NCBI GenBank assembly: GCA_900540805.1 | Contig: UQHL01000001.1 | Coordinates: 186,001-250,000 of the forward strand | Direction: 5' to 3' | Length of the DNA stretch: 64,000 nt | Source of the DNA: an uncultured Eubacteriales bacterium | Lineage (GTDB): Bacteria; Bacillota; Clostridia; Christensenellales; Borkfalkiaceae | Shown here: positions 35,245 to 42,438 of the stretch, one piece after another | How positions within the stretch are numbered: position 1 is the stretch's first letter | Layout of the letters: every line of letters starts with the position of its first letter | Position numbers and translations under genes: made by a program | The notes under the pieces: generated by a model | Seen by the model: the letters and a program-made list of their open reading frames with translations, nothing else | What the model was told of the DNA's origin: nothing | Database searches by the model: none

Positions 35245-35982
35245 TCACACGGAATCTTTAAGGTTTTCTTTCAGCCTGGCCAGCAGCTTCCGCTCCATTC
35301 TCGACACAAACATCTGCGAGACGCCCAGCCGCCGCGCCGTCTCGCTCTGAGAGAGCTCGTCAACATAGCGGAATCTCAAAACCGCCCGTTCCGTCTCCGA
35401 CAAATCCTTCATTGCCGAACGCAGGGCGTCCTGTATTTCCAGCCGTTCGTAACGGTCGTCGTTGTCGGGCAGCAGCGCGTAAAGGGAATGCTCGCCGTCG
35501 TCCTCGCCCGAACTCGCCACGCCGTCGAGGGAAACGGTGCCTCCCACCTCCAGCGCGCGCACTACGTCCTCCTCGGACAGCTTCAGCCGTTCCGCGATTT
35601 CCCTGATGCTCGGCTTCACGCCGTTTTTCCCCTCGTACTCTGCGGTAAACGCGCGCACGGCCGCGCTGATTTCGCTCAGCCGGCGGGGGAGCTTGACAAT
35701 CCTCGATTTATCGCGGAAATAGTTTTTGATTTCTCCCGTCACCGTAGGGGTGATAAAGGTGGTAAACTGCATACCCATAGCCGGATCGAAACGGTCGATG
35801 CCCTTGAGCAGGGCGAGAGAGGCCACCTGCCTGAGATCGTCGTATTCCACGCCCCGCCCCACAAACTTTTTGGCGAGGATCTCGGCTATGTAGAGATACT
35901 TTTCCGCGATCTTGTTCCGCACCGCCGTGTCGCCCGTTTCGCGGTACCTCTTAAATAATTCGTTGATGTTTTCTTCTGCCAT
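35245..35982 (-). CDS. Sigma factor of the SigB/SigF/SigG group
   Basis: 245 residues. Region 2: YLYIAEILAKKFVGRGVEYDDLRQVASLALLKGIDRFDP (in two parts) with the -10-binding segment FTTFITPTVTGEIKNYFRDK; region 3 PRRLSEISAAVRAF; region 4 QSETARRLGVSQMFVSRMER. The set with STAS and anti-sigma genes fits either stress SigB or sporulation SigF; the sequence alone does not decide. ATG 35982 has only a distant GGAG. Transcribed after the STAS and pseudo-RsbW genes. Confidence 0.88.
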   Translation of the reverse strand: MAEENINELFKRYRETGDTAVRNKIAEKYLYIAEILAKKFVGRGVEYDDLRQVASLALLKGIDRFDPAMGMQFTTFITPTVTGEIKNYFRDKSRIVKLPRRLSEISAAVRAFTAEYEGKNGVKPSIREIAERLKLSEEDVVRALEVGGTVSLDGVASSGEDDGEHSLYALLPDNDDRYERLEIQDALRSAMKDLSETERAVLRFRYVDELSQSETARRLGVSQMFVSRMERKLLARLKENLKDSV

Positions 35983-36008
35983 AATGGAAATCCCGCTCCG
36001 CTTTCCGC

Positions 36009-36371
36009 TTACGCTTCGAAAGCGATGGTCTGCACCAGCCCCGCGGCGTTCTTTTTGAACTCCGCATTGCCGATCAGCGCGTTTAACAGCGCGTAGGAAA
36101 TCTCGTCGTCCGCGCCCTTTTCCCCGGGCCTTCCCCCGTCTTGCCCCGATACGGTGCAGGAGAGCTTTTCTCCCACCCCGAAACAGACCTCCGCCGCCTG
36201 AAAACCGTTCCGCTTTAAGATCAGCAGGCTTTCGGTGACGCACACCTTAAAATCCTCCGCAGAGTCCACGTCGAACCCGCAGAGCGCGCACAGCCCGCCC
36301 GTAGCGAGCCGCACCGTCGTGAGATATTCGTTTGACAAAGGCATAGAAACGGAAAACTTTTCCATCTTCAT
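36009..36371 (-). CDS. Degenerate RsbW-like protein (ATP-binding motifs lost)
   Basis: 120 residues. PLSNEYLTTVRLATGGLCAL and DFKVCVTESLLILKRNG follow the N-terminal half of RsbW/SpoIIAB. The N-box Asn is replaced (ESLLI instead of E-x-x-x-N) and the DxGxG and GxGL loops are absent; the central part is a short Gly/Glu linker. It cannot bind ATP in the usual way. Four-base overlap with the STAS gene upstream and 26 bases from the sigma gene, the place normally held by the active anti-sigma kinase. Confidence 0.7.
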   Translation of the reverse strand: MKMEKFSVSMPLSNEYLTTVRLATGGLCALCGFDVDSAEDFKVCVTESLLILKRNGFQAAEVCFGVGEKLSCTVSGQDGGRPGEKGADDEISYALLNALIGNAEFKKNAAGLVQTIAFEA

Positions 36372-36676
36372 TCGATCTCCATTATCGTGTTCAGCGAGCA
36401 GATGAGAAACAGCTTTCTAATCTTCTGCTGCAAATTTTTCAGCGTCATTTTATATCCGTCCGTTTTAACGTTTTTCAAAATCTTGACAAACGTCCCCAGC
36501 GTCGTGGAATCGATGAAATTGAGTTCCCCGCACTCGAACACGACGTCGGCGGGATTTGCCCTGTACGCCTCGATCACCTCGGCGTAAAAAGCGTCCGCGT
36601 TGCCCGAATCGATGTCCCCGCGGAGCGCGATCGTCAGCTTGCCGCCCTCCGTGCCCTTTACTTCCACTTCCTTCAT
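36368..36676 (-). CDS. Anti-sigma factor antagonist (STAS domain)
   Basis: 102 residues. STAS fold; the phosphorylatable Ser motif FIDSTTLGTFVKILKNVK and the LTIALRGDIDSGNADAF strand-helix start match SpoIIAA/RsbV. Unphosphorylated antagonist binds the anti-sigma factor and frees sigma. GGGAGGG precedes ATG 36676; the longer open frame upstream is not supported. First gene of the operon STAS, pseudo-RsbW, sigma, RsbW-like. Confidence 0.9.
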   Translation of the reverse strand: MKEVEVKGTEGGKLTIALRGDIDSGNADAFYAEVIEAYRANPADVVFECGELNFIDSTTLGTFVKILKNVKTDGYKMTLKNLQQKIRKLFLICSLNTIMEIE

Positions 36677-36820
36677 GGTAAAACCCTCCCTGATACTCTT
36701 ACAATATATATGTACCGCAGTTTTGCGGCCTTTCAAACAGCTTTCGGATTTTTTCCGTTTTTTATTTCCGTTCTCCGCGGTGCGTCCGTAGTATTTCAAA
36801 CGGTTTTTCGCTCTTTTTCC

Positions 36821-37612
36821 TCAAAGATACGCCGACAACTCGTTGATGGAGGTCAAAACGACGTCGGGACGGTCGGACGAACGTGCAAGCATCTCCGCCG
36901 TCGTCTCCCCCGAAAGCACCAAAACGGCGGAAAAGCCGCTGTTGTTGGCAAAGCGGATATCCGTATGCAGGCGGTCGCCCACCATGGCGATCTCCTCCTT
37001 TTCCGCGCCGAGCAGGCCGCTCAACGCCTCTCCCATAATCGTATGCGGCTTGCCGCATATCGCGTCGGGCAGCCGTCCCGACGAAGCCTCCAGCAATTTG
37101 ATAAAAGAGCCCACGTCAGGTTTGGGGCAGGGCAGAGCGGGACAGACGACGTCGGGGTGAGTGGCCACGTAAAAGCTGCCCCCGACGAGGAATTCGTTTA
37201 ATTTGACCAGCTTTTCAAACGTCAGCGCGGTGTCGTAGGCGAGGACGCAGACGTCGGGCTTTTCCTCCGTCAGGCGTATCCCCCGCGCGGCGAAATCCTC
37301 CTTCAGCGCCTCCCGTCCCGCGAGATAAACGGATTTTCCCGCGTAATGTTTTTTGAGATATTCCGCGGCGGCGATCCCCGAGGTATATACAAAATCCCCT
37401 TCTCCCCAAAGTCCGATTCGCTCCAGCTTTGCGCGGTATTCTTCGGGGGTCTTGGACGAATTGTTGGTACAGTAAACCAGCCTTTTTCCCGCCCCGCGCA
37501 GGCGCGCCAGCGTCTCTCTGACGGCCCCGATCGGGATATCGTCGATATACAGCGTACCGTCCATGTCGAGGAGAAACAGGTTCGTCTTTTTCAACAGCGC
37601 TTCAATCGTCAT
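36821..37612 (-). CDS. HAD-IIA phosphatase (NagD/AraL type)
   Basis: 263 residues. Motif 1 FLLDMDGTLYIDD; CTNNSSKTPEEY is the type IIA motif 2; C-terminal GDRLHTDIRFANNSG is motif 4. Broad sugar-phosphate phosphatase. The start region belongs to a 35-bp tandem repeat array that extends upstream to 37801; ATG 37612 follows AAGGGA by eight bases. It lies downstream of an AraM-like gene, echoing the AraL-AraM neighbourhood of the Bacillus subtilis arabinose operon. Confidence 0.9.
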   Translation of the reverse strand: MTIEALLKKTNLFLLDMDGTLYIDDIPIGAVRETLARLRGAGKRLVYCTNNSSKTPEEYRAKLERIGLWGEGDFVYTSGIAAAEYLKKHYAGKSVYLAGREALKEDFAARGIRLTEEKPDVCVLAYDTALTFEKLVKLNEFLVGGSFYVATHPDVVCPALPCPKPDVGSFIKLLEASSGRLPDAICGKPHTIMGEALSGLLGAEKEEIAMVGDRLHTDIRFANNSGFSAVLVLSGETTAEMLARSSDRPDVVLTSINELSAYL

Positions 37613-37801
37613 AAGCATTCCCTTTTCAACAATGTTTCACTCGTTATAAGCATTCCTTTTTCAACAGCGTTTCACTCGTCATAAATATTCCTTTTCGAAA
37701 GCGTTTCACGCATTCGGCGCGACGCCCACACCCATGCCCATACCGAGCCGTCATAGGCCTTCCTTTTCAACGGCGCTTTAATCGTCATACGTATCCCTTT
37801 T
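37591..37801. repeat. 35-bp degenerate tandem repeats of the HAD gene's translation start
   Basis: Units begin with TCAAC-like sequence at 37591, 37626, 37661, 37695 (TCGAA) and 37767; the first three are exactly 35 bases apart. Read on the minus strand each copy has an AAGGRA ribosome site, an ATG- or ATA-type codon and the first codons of the HAD gene. A 66-codon frame (37672-37872) runs through two of the copies but shows no known protein features. This array fills most of the 263 bases between the AraM-like and HAD genes. Confidence 0.85.
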
Positions 37802-37875
37802 CGCCTTTTTCCGAATATCGCCGCCTTAGCGTAACCGAGGCGCCCGCGCTGCAATTTTCTTTTCGCGACCAAAAT

Positions 37876-39024
37876 TCAAAGCAGGGAAAAATCCCGCATC
37901 AGCGAAACGATCCCGTATGTATCGACGGAAAATTCGGGCAGCAGGAAAAGGCTCCTCGAAAGCTTATCCCGCCCCTCGTCGGAAGGAAGCAGGCCGAAAT
38001 CGGCGCAGAAAGCCTTTATTTTTTCCTCCAGCGCGCACGCTTCGCGGCAGAGCTCCGCCTGCAAATCGGCAAATTTTTCCGCGCATTTCGTCAATTGCTC
38101 TACGGGCGGCACAAAAATTTCCTTCACCGACAGCCGCGTCCCCTCGGCGAGCGCCGCAGCTTCCCCGAAGCGGGCGTTGTAATCCACCTTTCCGCCGCGG
38201 TAAAAACCACTTTCGAAAAACAGCGCGTACAGCTTCAAAAGGGAAAGCACGCAGGAAAACGCAAGCTCGTTTTCCTCTCTTTCGCCCTTTATCCCTCCGA
38301 CGAGCTCCTTTGCGGCCTCGATCAGGCGAAAAATTTCCCCTTCGGGAAAGCCCGAGCGAAAGCAATATTCCGCCGCCGATACGGCTCGAAAAATCGTTTC
38401 CGCCGCCCTTCTCCGATCGGAAGAATCGACGGAAAAGGCGAGTTCCGGCGCGGCGGAAAAGTAACCCTCCAAATCGTTTTGCGCGGCCGCACAGGGCAGG
38501 GAAAGCCTGCGCGAAGCGCGGAATGAAAAGACGGAAAGCGCGCACGCCGACAAAAAGCAGGCCGCCCGCGCCATACCCCGCTCGTCCGTCTGCATGGCGG
38601 ACAGAGCGGCAAAAACGAAATCGGGCGGAGGTACGGGATACGTCGTTTCGCTTTCCCCAACGCGTACCGTAACCCTGCCGCGCAGCAGCCCCTGCGGCGC
38701 GCAGGAAAGACACGCCCCGACAAACGGCAGCGAGCGCGCCGCCGCGAAATATCTCGCCGCGGCCGCCGCCCCGCCCGCGCCCACGACGCAGGTAATCCCG
38801 TCGGGCAGGCCGAACAAAGGCAGAAGGTCGTCCCCCCGCGCCAAAACGAGCAATATCTTTTTCGGTATCTTCTTTAAGGCGTTTCCAAGCGCGAGCGCGC
38901 TTTCCTCATCCGTGAGTACGAGAAACTTTCCGAAGGGAAAGCGGGAGGTGAGAAGGGCGGGAAATTCCGCAAGCTCCCCCTCCCGCAGTTCGCAGCCGAA
39001 AAGAATATCCGCGATTTTCGTCAT
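37876..39024 (-). CDS. Divergent AraM/EgsA-like (glycerol-1-phosphate dehydrogenase-like) protein
   Basis: 382 residues. The order of elements fits the iron-ADH/dehydroquinate synthase superfamily: FLVLTDEESALAL (first strand-helix), ITCVVGAGGAAAAARYFAAA in place of the usual Gly-Gly-Gly-x-x-x-Asp-x-x-Lys, PFVGACLSCAPQG in place of the Pro-Thr-Ala-x-Ser loop, then a helical C-terminal domain. The Asp/Lys of the nucleotide site and recognisable His metal ligands are missing, so activity is doubtful. Assignment is tentative, supported by the neighbouring HAD-IIA gene. Confidence 0.45.
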   Translation of the reverse strand: MTKIADILFGCELREGELAEFPALLTSRFPFGKFLVLTDEESALALGNALKKIPKKILLVLARGDDLLPLFGLPDGITCVVGAGGAAAAARYFAAARSLPFVGACLSCAPQGLLRGRVTVRVGESETTYPVPPPDFVFAALSAMQTDERGMARAACFLSACALSVFSFRASRRLSLPCAAAQNDLEGYFSAAPELAFSVDSSDRRRAAETIFRAVSAAEYCFRSGFPEGEIFRLIEAAKELVGGIKGEREENELAFSCVLSLLKLYALFFESGFYRGGKVDYNARFGEAAALAEGTRLSVKEIFVPPVEQLTKCAEKFADLQAELCREACALEEKIKAFCADFGLLPSDEGRDKLSRSLFLLPEFSVDTYGIVSLMRDFSLL

Positions 39025-39045
39025 GGTTTTTTATCTTTTTATTTT

Positions 39046-40155
39046 TTAAGCATAGGCGGGAAAAACGGCGTTGACGGCAAACCCCACCAAAACGGCGACG
39101 ACGTAAGCGGCAGCGATCAGCGCCAGATTGCGTTTCCATTCCTTTGTGTTTTTCAGCAATACGACAAATCCCAGCCCCGCATTTGCGCACAGCCCCGCCG
39201 CGCAGGAGCCGAAAGAAATCCCGCCCTGCAAAAAGCTTTCCGTAATCACCACGCTGGAGGCGCAGTTGGGAATCAGCCCCACTAGGGAGGCGATCAGCGG
39301 CTGAACGGCCAGATTGCCCTTCATAAACGCCATAAACCGTTCTTCCGTCACATAATAAATGATGACGCCCAATACGATATTGACGGCGAGGATAAAGGCC
39401 GCTATCTTTAAGGAATGCAAAAACGGCGACAGAAAATAGGTTTTCCAGGGCTTGTTTTCGTCGTGCTCGCGGCCGCAGGAGGTACATTCAAATTCCTTTT
39501 CGCCCGCCTTTTTGAGAAAAAGCTCCCGCGCGGCCTCGCGGGGCCTCTCCTCCGTCTCGCCCTCTTCAGGCGCGCCGTCGCGTCCGCATTGCTTCTCCGA
39601 ATTTTCGCCTTGTCCATGGCCGTATTGCTTTTCCGCACTTTTCCCATGGCCGTGTCCGCATTCGTTTTCCGCGCCTTTCCCGTGTTCGTGTCCTCGCCGC
39701 TGTTCCGCGCGCGCCGCGTCGAGCGCCTCTCCCGCGGACGAACGGACGCGCACCCGTCTGCTTCCGACCAGCTTCAAAACGCCGTCCACGGCATAGCCCA
39801 CCGCGATGCCCACCGCGATCTTGAGGGCGATGAGCGGCAGCAGCCACACCGCGCCCCTGCCCGACGAGAGGAGGAGAATAAACGCCTCGTCGCTGGTGGA
39901 GACGAAAATAGCGAGCAGCGTCCCTACCGTGATGTATTTCTGTTCAAACAGCTTGGCCGCCATAACGGAAAAACCGCACTGCGGAACGAGGCCCGTCGCC
40001 GACCCGATCAAAGGGCCGAGCCTGCCGCTCAGGCGGTTGTGCGAGCCCGTGAGCTTTGTTTTGTGCTCGATGAGTTCTATCACGATATAGATGAGCAGCA
40101 GCCACGGAAAAAGTTTTAAGGTGTCCAAAAGGGCATCGAGCAATACTTCTGTCAT
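39046..40155 (-). CDS. ArsP_2/DUF2899-like heavy-metal exporter with His-rich loop
   Basis: 369 residues. Two homologous membrane halves: GLVPQCGFSVMAAKLFEQKYI and GLIPNCASSVVITESFLQGG are the repeated family motif with Pro-x-Cys. The cytoplasmic loop (about 140-235) holds three 12-residue His/Gly/Glu/Lys/Cys units and then CTSCGREHDE. The family is annotated as putative 10-TM heavy-metal or manganese/arsenic exporters; the loop suggests metal sensing or delivery. Spaced 16 bases from tsaD and 21 bases from the AraM-like gene, so probably cotranscribed. Confidence 0.8.
   Translation of the reverse strand: MTEVLLDALLDTLKLFPWLLLIYIVIELIEHKTKLTGSHNRLSGRLGPLIGSATGLVPQCGFSVMAAKLFEQKYITVGTLLAIFVSTSDEAFILLLSSGRGAVWLLPLIALKIAVGIAVGYAVDGVLKLVGSRRVRVRSSAGEALDAARAEQRRGHEHGKGAENECGHGHGKSAEKQYGHGQGENSEKQCGRDGAPEEGETEERPREAARELFLKKAGEKEFECTSCGREHDENKPWKTYFLSPFLHSLKIAAFILAVNIVLGVIIYYVTEERFMAFMKGNLAVQPLIASLVGLIPNCASSVVITESFLQGGISFGSCAAGLCANAGLGFVVLLKNTKEWKRNLALIAAAYVVAVLVGFAVNAVFPAYA
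39586..39693. repeat. 36-bp tandem repeat, three copies, in the exporter loop
   Basis: Units 39658-39693, 39622-39657 and 39586-39621 encode GHEHGKGAENEC, GHGHGKSAEKQY and GHGQGENSEKQC in reading order, adding His and Cys ligands with each copy. Confidence 0.85.
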
Positions 40156-40171
40156 AATTTCCTAATCGTCC

Positions 40172-41212
40172 TTACAGGCAGCTTCGCAAGGGAATGGAAG
40201 CCTTGGCGTTGAGATCGAGCCCCGCAAAATTGCCGAGGCGGTACTGAATCAGCCCCTCGGACGCGATCATGGCCGCGTTGTCCGTGCAGCGGCGCTTTTC
40301 GGGCAGAACCAGGCGGAAGCCCTTCTCCGCGCAGGCGGATTTCAGGCTTTCCCGCAAATAGGTATTCGCCGCGACGCCGCCGCCCGCCGTCACCGTCGTC
40401 ACGCCCTTCGCCTTCGCGGCGAGGACGGTTTTCTCCACCAGTACGTCTATCGCCGCGCATTGGAAGGAGGCCGCCACGTCCGCTTTCGAATATTCCTCCC
40501 CCTTCTGCTCCTTGGTATGACAATAATTGATGACCGCCGTTTTAAGCCCGCTGTACGAAAAGTCGAACCCGCCGCCCCCCTTCAGCATTTTCGGCATGGG
40601 CACGATCGGCCTTCCGCCCCTCGCGCAGGCTTCGATATTCGGCCCCCCGGGATAACGCAGCCCCAGCACGCGGGCCACCTTGTCAAACGCCTCTCCCGCC
40701 GCGTCGTCGAGCGTCGAACCGAGAATCTCGAACTCCGCTTCCGATTTTGCGTATAAAATCGCGGTGTGCCCGCCGCTGGCCAAAAGCGTGACGAAGGGGG
40801 GACGAAGCCCGGGCTCGTCGAGATAGGCGGCCGCCATATGTCCGCGGATATGATTGACGGCGATCAGCGGCTTTCCTAAGGCGTAAGCGAACGCCTTGGC
40901 AAAGGACACCCCCACGAGCAGCGCGCCCAAAAGCCCCGCGCCGTAGGTCACCGCCACCCCGTCGAGGTCGGCATAGGACGCGCCCGCGTTTTTTACGGCG
41001 CGCTGAACCACCGCTTCAATCGCGTCGGTATGCGCGCGGGAAGCGATTTCGGGCACGACGCCGCCGTAGAGGGATTGAATGTTCGCCGAGGAAGCAATCT
41101 CGTCGGACAAAACCCTTCTGCCGCAAATCACCGCCGCGGCCGTTTCGTCGCAGGAGGATTCGATACCGAGAATCAGCGGCTCCTTTACGATGTCGGAAGA
41201 ATAAAGCTCCAT
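40172..41212 (-). CDS. tsaD: tRNA N6-adenosine threonylcarbamoyltransferase TsaD
   Basis: 346 residues. LGIESSCDETAAAVI (ASKHA nucleotide-binding start), NHIRGHMAAAYLD with the two metal His, and LLASGGHTAIL. Transfers threonylcarbamoyl to A37 of ANN-decoding tRNAs with TsaB and TsaE, which are not in this window. ATG 41212 has GAGG six bases upstream; the longer frame from 41278 adds 22 residues without a family match. Confidence 0.95.
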   Translation of the reverse strand: MELYSSDIVKEPLILGIESSCDETAAAVICGRRVLSDEIASSANIQSLYGGVVPEIASRAHTDAIEAVVQRAVKNAGASYADLDGVAVTYGAGLLGALLVGVSFAKAFAYALGKPLIAVNHIRGHMAAAYLDEPGLRPPFVTLLASGGHTAILYAKSEAEFEILGSTLDDAAGEAFDKVARVLGLRYPGGPNIEACARGGRPIVPMPKMLKGGGGFDFSYSGLKTAVINYCHTKEQKGEEYSKADVAASFQCAAIDVLVEKTVLAAKAKGVTTVTAGGGVAANTYLRESLKSACAEKGFRLVLPEKRRCTDNAAMIASEGLIQYRLGNFAGLDLNAKASIPLRSCL

Positions 41213-41301
41213 AAAAAACCTCGTCGGGAAACCCCCGTTAAGGCGACGCCGCACCAATGACGCGCTTTGCGATACCATTGTACGGCGCCGCCGTTAAATA
41301 A

Positions 41302-41327
41302 TTATCGGCAGCCCATGCCGCCGATAA
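41302..41327 (-). terminator. Probable terminator after prfB
   Basis: TTATCGGC/GCCGATAA 8-bp stem followed by TTATTT on the leftward transcript; the T run is short. Confidence 0.5.
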
Positions 41328-41333
41328 ACTCAC

Positions 41334-42431
41334 TTACGTCTTTTTCAGATAGTCGATGATGAAGCCCTGAATTTCGCCGTCCATCACCGCCTGGATATCG
41401 CCCTTTTCGTACCCCGTGCGGTGGTCCTTGGCCATCGTGTAGGGACAGAACACATACGAGCGGATCTGCGAGCCCCATTCGATTTTTTTGACGTCGCCCT
41501 TCATGGCGTCGGCCGCGGCCTGGCGTTCCTCTATCTTCTTTTCGAGGAGCTTGGAACGGAGCATTTTGAAGCACATTTCCTTATTCTGAAGCTGGGAGCG
41601 CTCGTTTTGGCACTGCACGACGATACCCGTCGGGTAATGGGTGATACGCACGGCGGAAGCGACCTTGTTGACGTTTTGTCCGCCCGCCCCGCCCGAATGG
41701 TAAATGTCGATACGGATATCGTCGTCCTTTATTTCCACTTCGTTGTCGTCCTCGACCTCGGGCATGACCTCCAGCGAACAGAAGGAGGTGTGACGGCGTT
41801 TGTTGGCGTCGAACGGGGAAATACGCACCAGGCGGTGCACCCCCATTTCCGCTTTCAGATAGCCGTAGGCGTTTTCGCCCTCGACGCGGAAATCGACGCT
41901 TTTAATCCCCGCTTCGTCGCCCGCCTCGCGGTCGAGCTCAAACACCTTGAAGCCCATTTTTTCGCAGTAGCGGCTGTACATTCTGTACAGCATGGAGCAC
42001 CAATCGCAGGCCTCCGTGCCGCCCGCGCCCGCGTGCAGCGCCAAAAGCGCGTTGTGGGTGTCGTACGGGCCCTTCAGTATGGCGCGGATACGCATGTCCT
42101 CGATGTCCTTGTCTGCGGCCGAGAGCATGCCGTCCAGCTCGGCAATCAGGCTTTCGTCGCCCGTTTCCTCGATCAGGTCGATAATCTCCTCCGCGTCCTT
42201 TAAGGCGGCGTCGCTCTTTTGATAGGCGTCGATTTTGTTTTCGATATGGGAGACCTCGCGGCCGATTTTGGTCGATTTTTCGAGATCCTGCCACACCTCG
42301 GGCTGTTCCTGTTCCCTTTTCAGCTCCTCGAGCCGAACGCGCTGGTTTTCGAGGTCGAGCGCATAGCCCGCCTCGCCCAGCACGCTGCGCATGCCCTGAA
42401 TTTTTAATCTGTAATCGTCTGCTTTAAACAT
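41334..42431 (-). CDS. prfB: Peptide chain release factor 2, without programmed frameshift
   Basis: 365 residues in one uninterrupted frame. The stop-codon recognition tripeptide SPF is in VRISPFDANKRRHTSF, and the catalytic GGQ in HSGGAGGQNVNKVASA. The segment where most bacteria have an in-frame TGA and slippery CTT (around codon 26) reads GYALDLENQRVRLEEL continuously, so autoregulation by +1 frameshifting is absent. Starts 7 bases after the secA stop; the secA-prfB pair is common in Bacillota. Confidence 0.95.
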   Translation of the reverse strand: MFKADDYRLKIQGMRSVLGEAGYALDLENQRVRLEELKREQEQPEVWQDLEKSTKIGREVSHIENKIDAYQKSDAALKDAEEIIDLIEETGDESLIAELDGMLSAADKDIEDMRIRAILKGPYDTHNALLALHAGAGGTEACDWCSMLYRMYSRYCEKMGFKVFELDREAGDEAGIKSVDFRVEGENAYGYLKAEMGVHRLVRISPFDANKRRHTSFCSLEVMPEVEDDNEVEIKDDDIRIDIYHSGGAGGQNVNKVASAVRITHYPTGIVVQCQNERSQLQNKEMCFKMLRSKLLEKKIEERQAAADAMKGDVKKIEWGSQIRSYVFCPYTMAKDHRTGYEKGDIQAVMDGEIQGFIIDYLKKT

Positions 42432-42438
42432 AAATTCC

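Noticed and set aside
36690..36760. GTTTGA-like sequences that could be SigB-type -35 boxes upstream of the STAS operon
   Set aside because: No matching GGGTAT-type -10 at the right distance; GGTAC is at an unusual spacing. Autoregulation by the operon's sigma factor is not supported from sequence.
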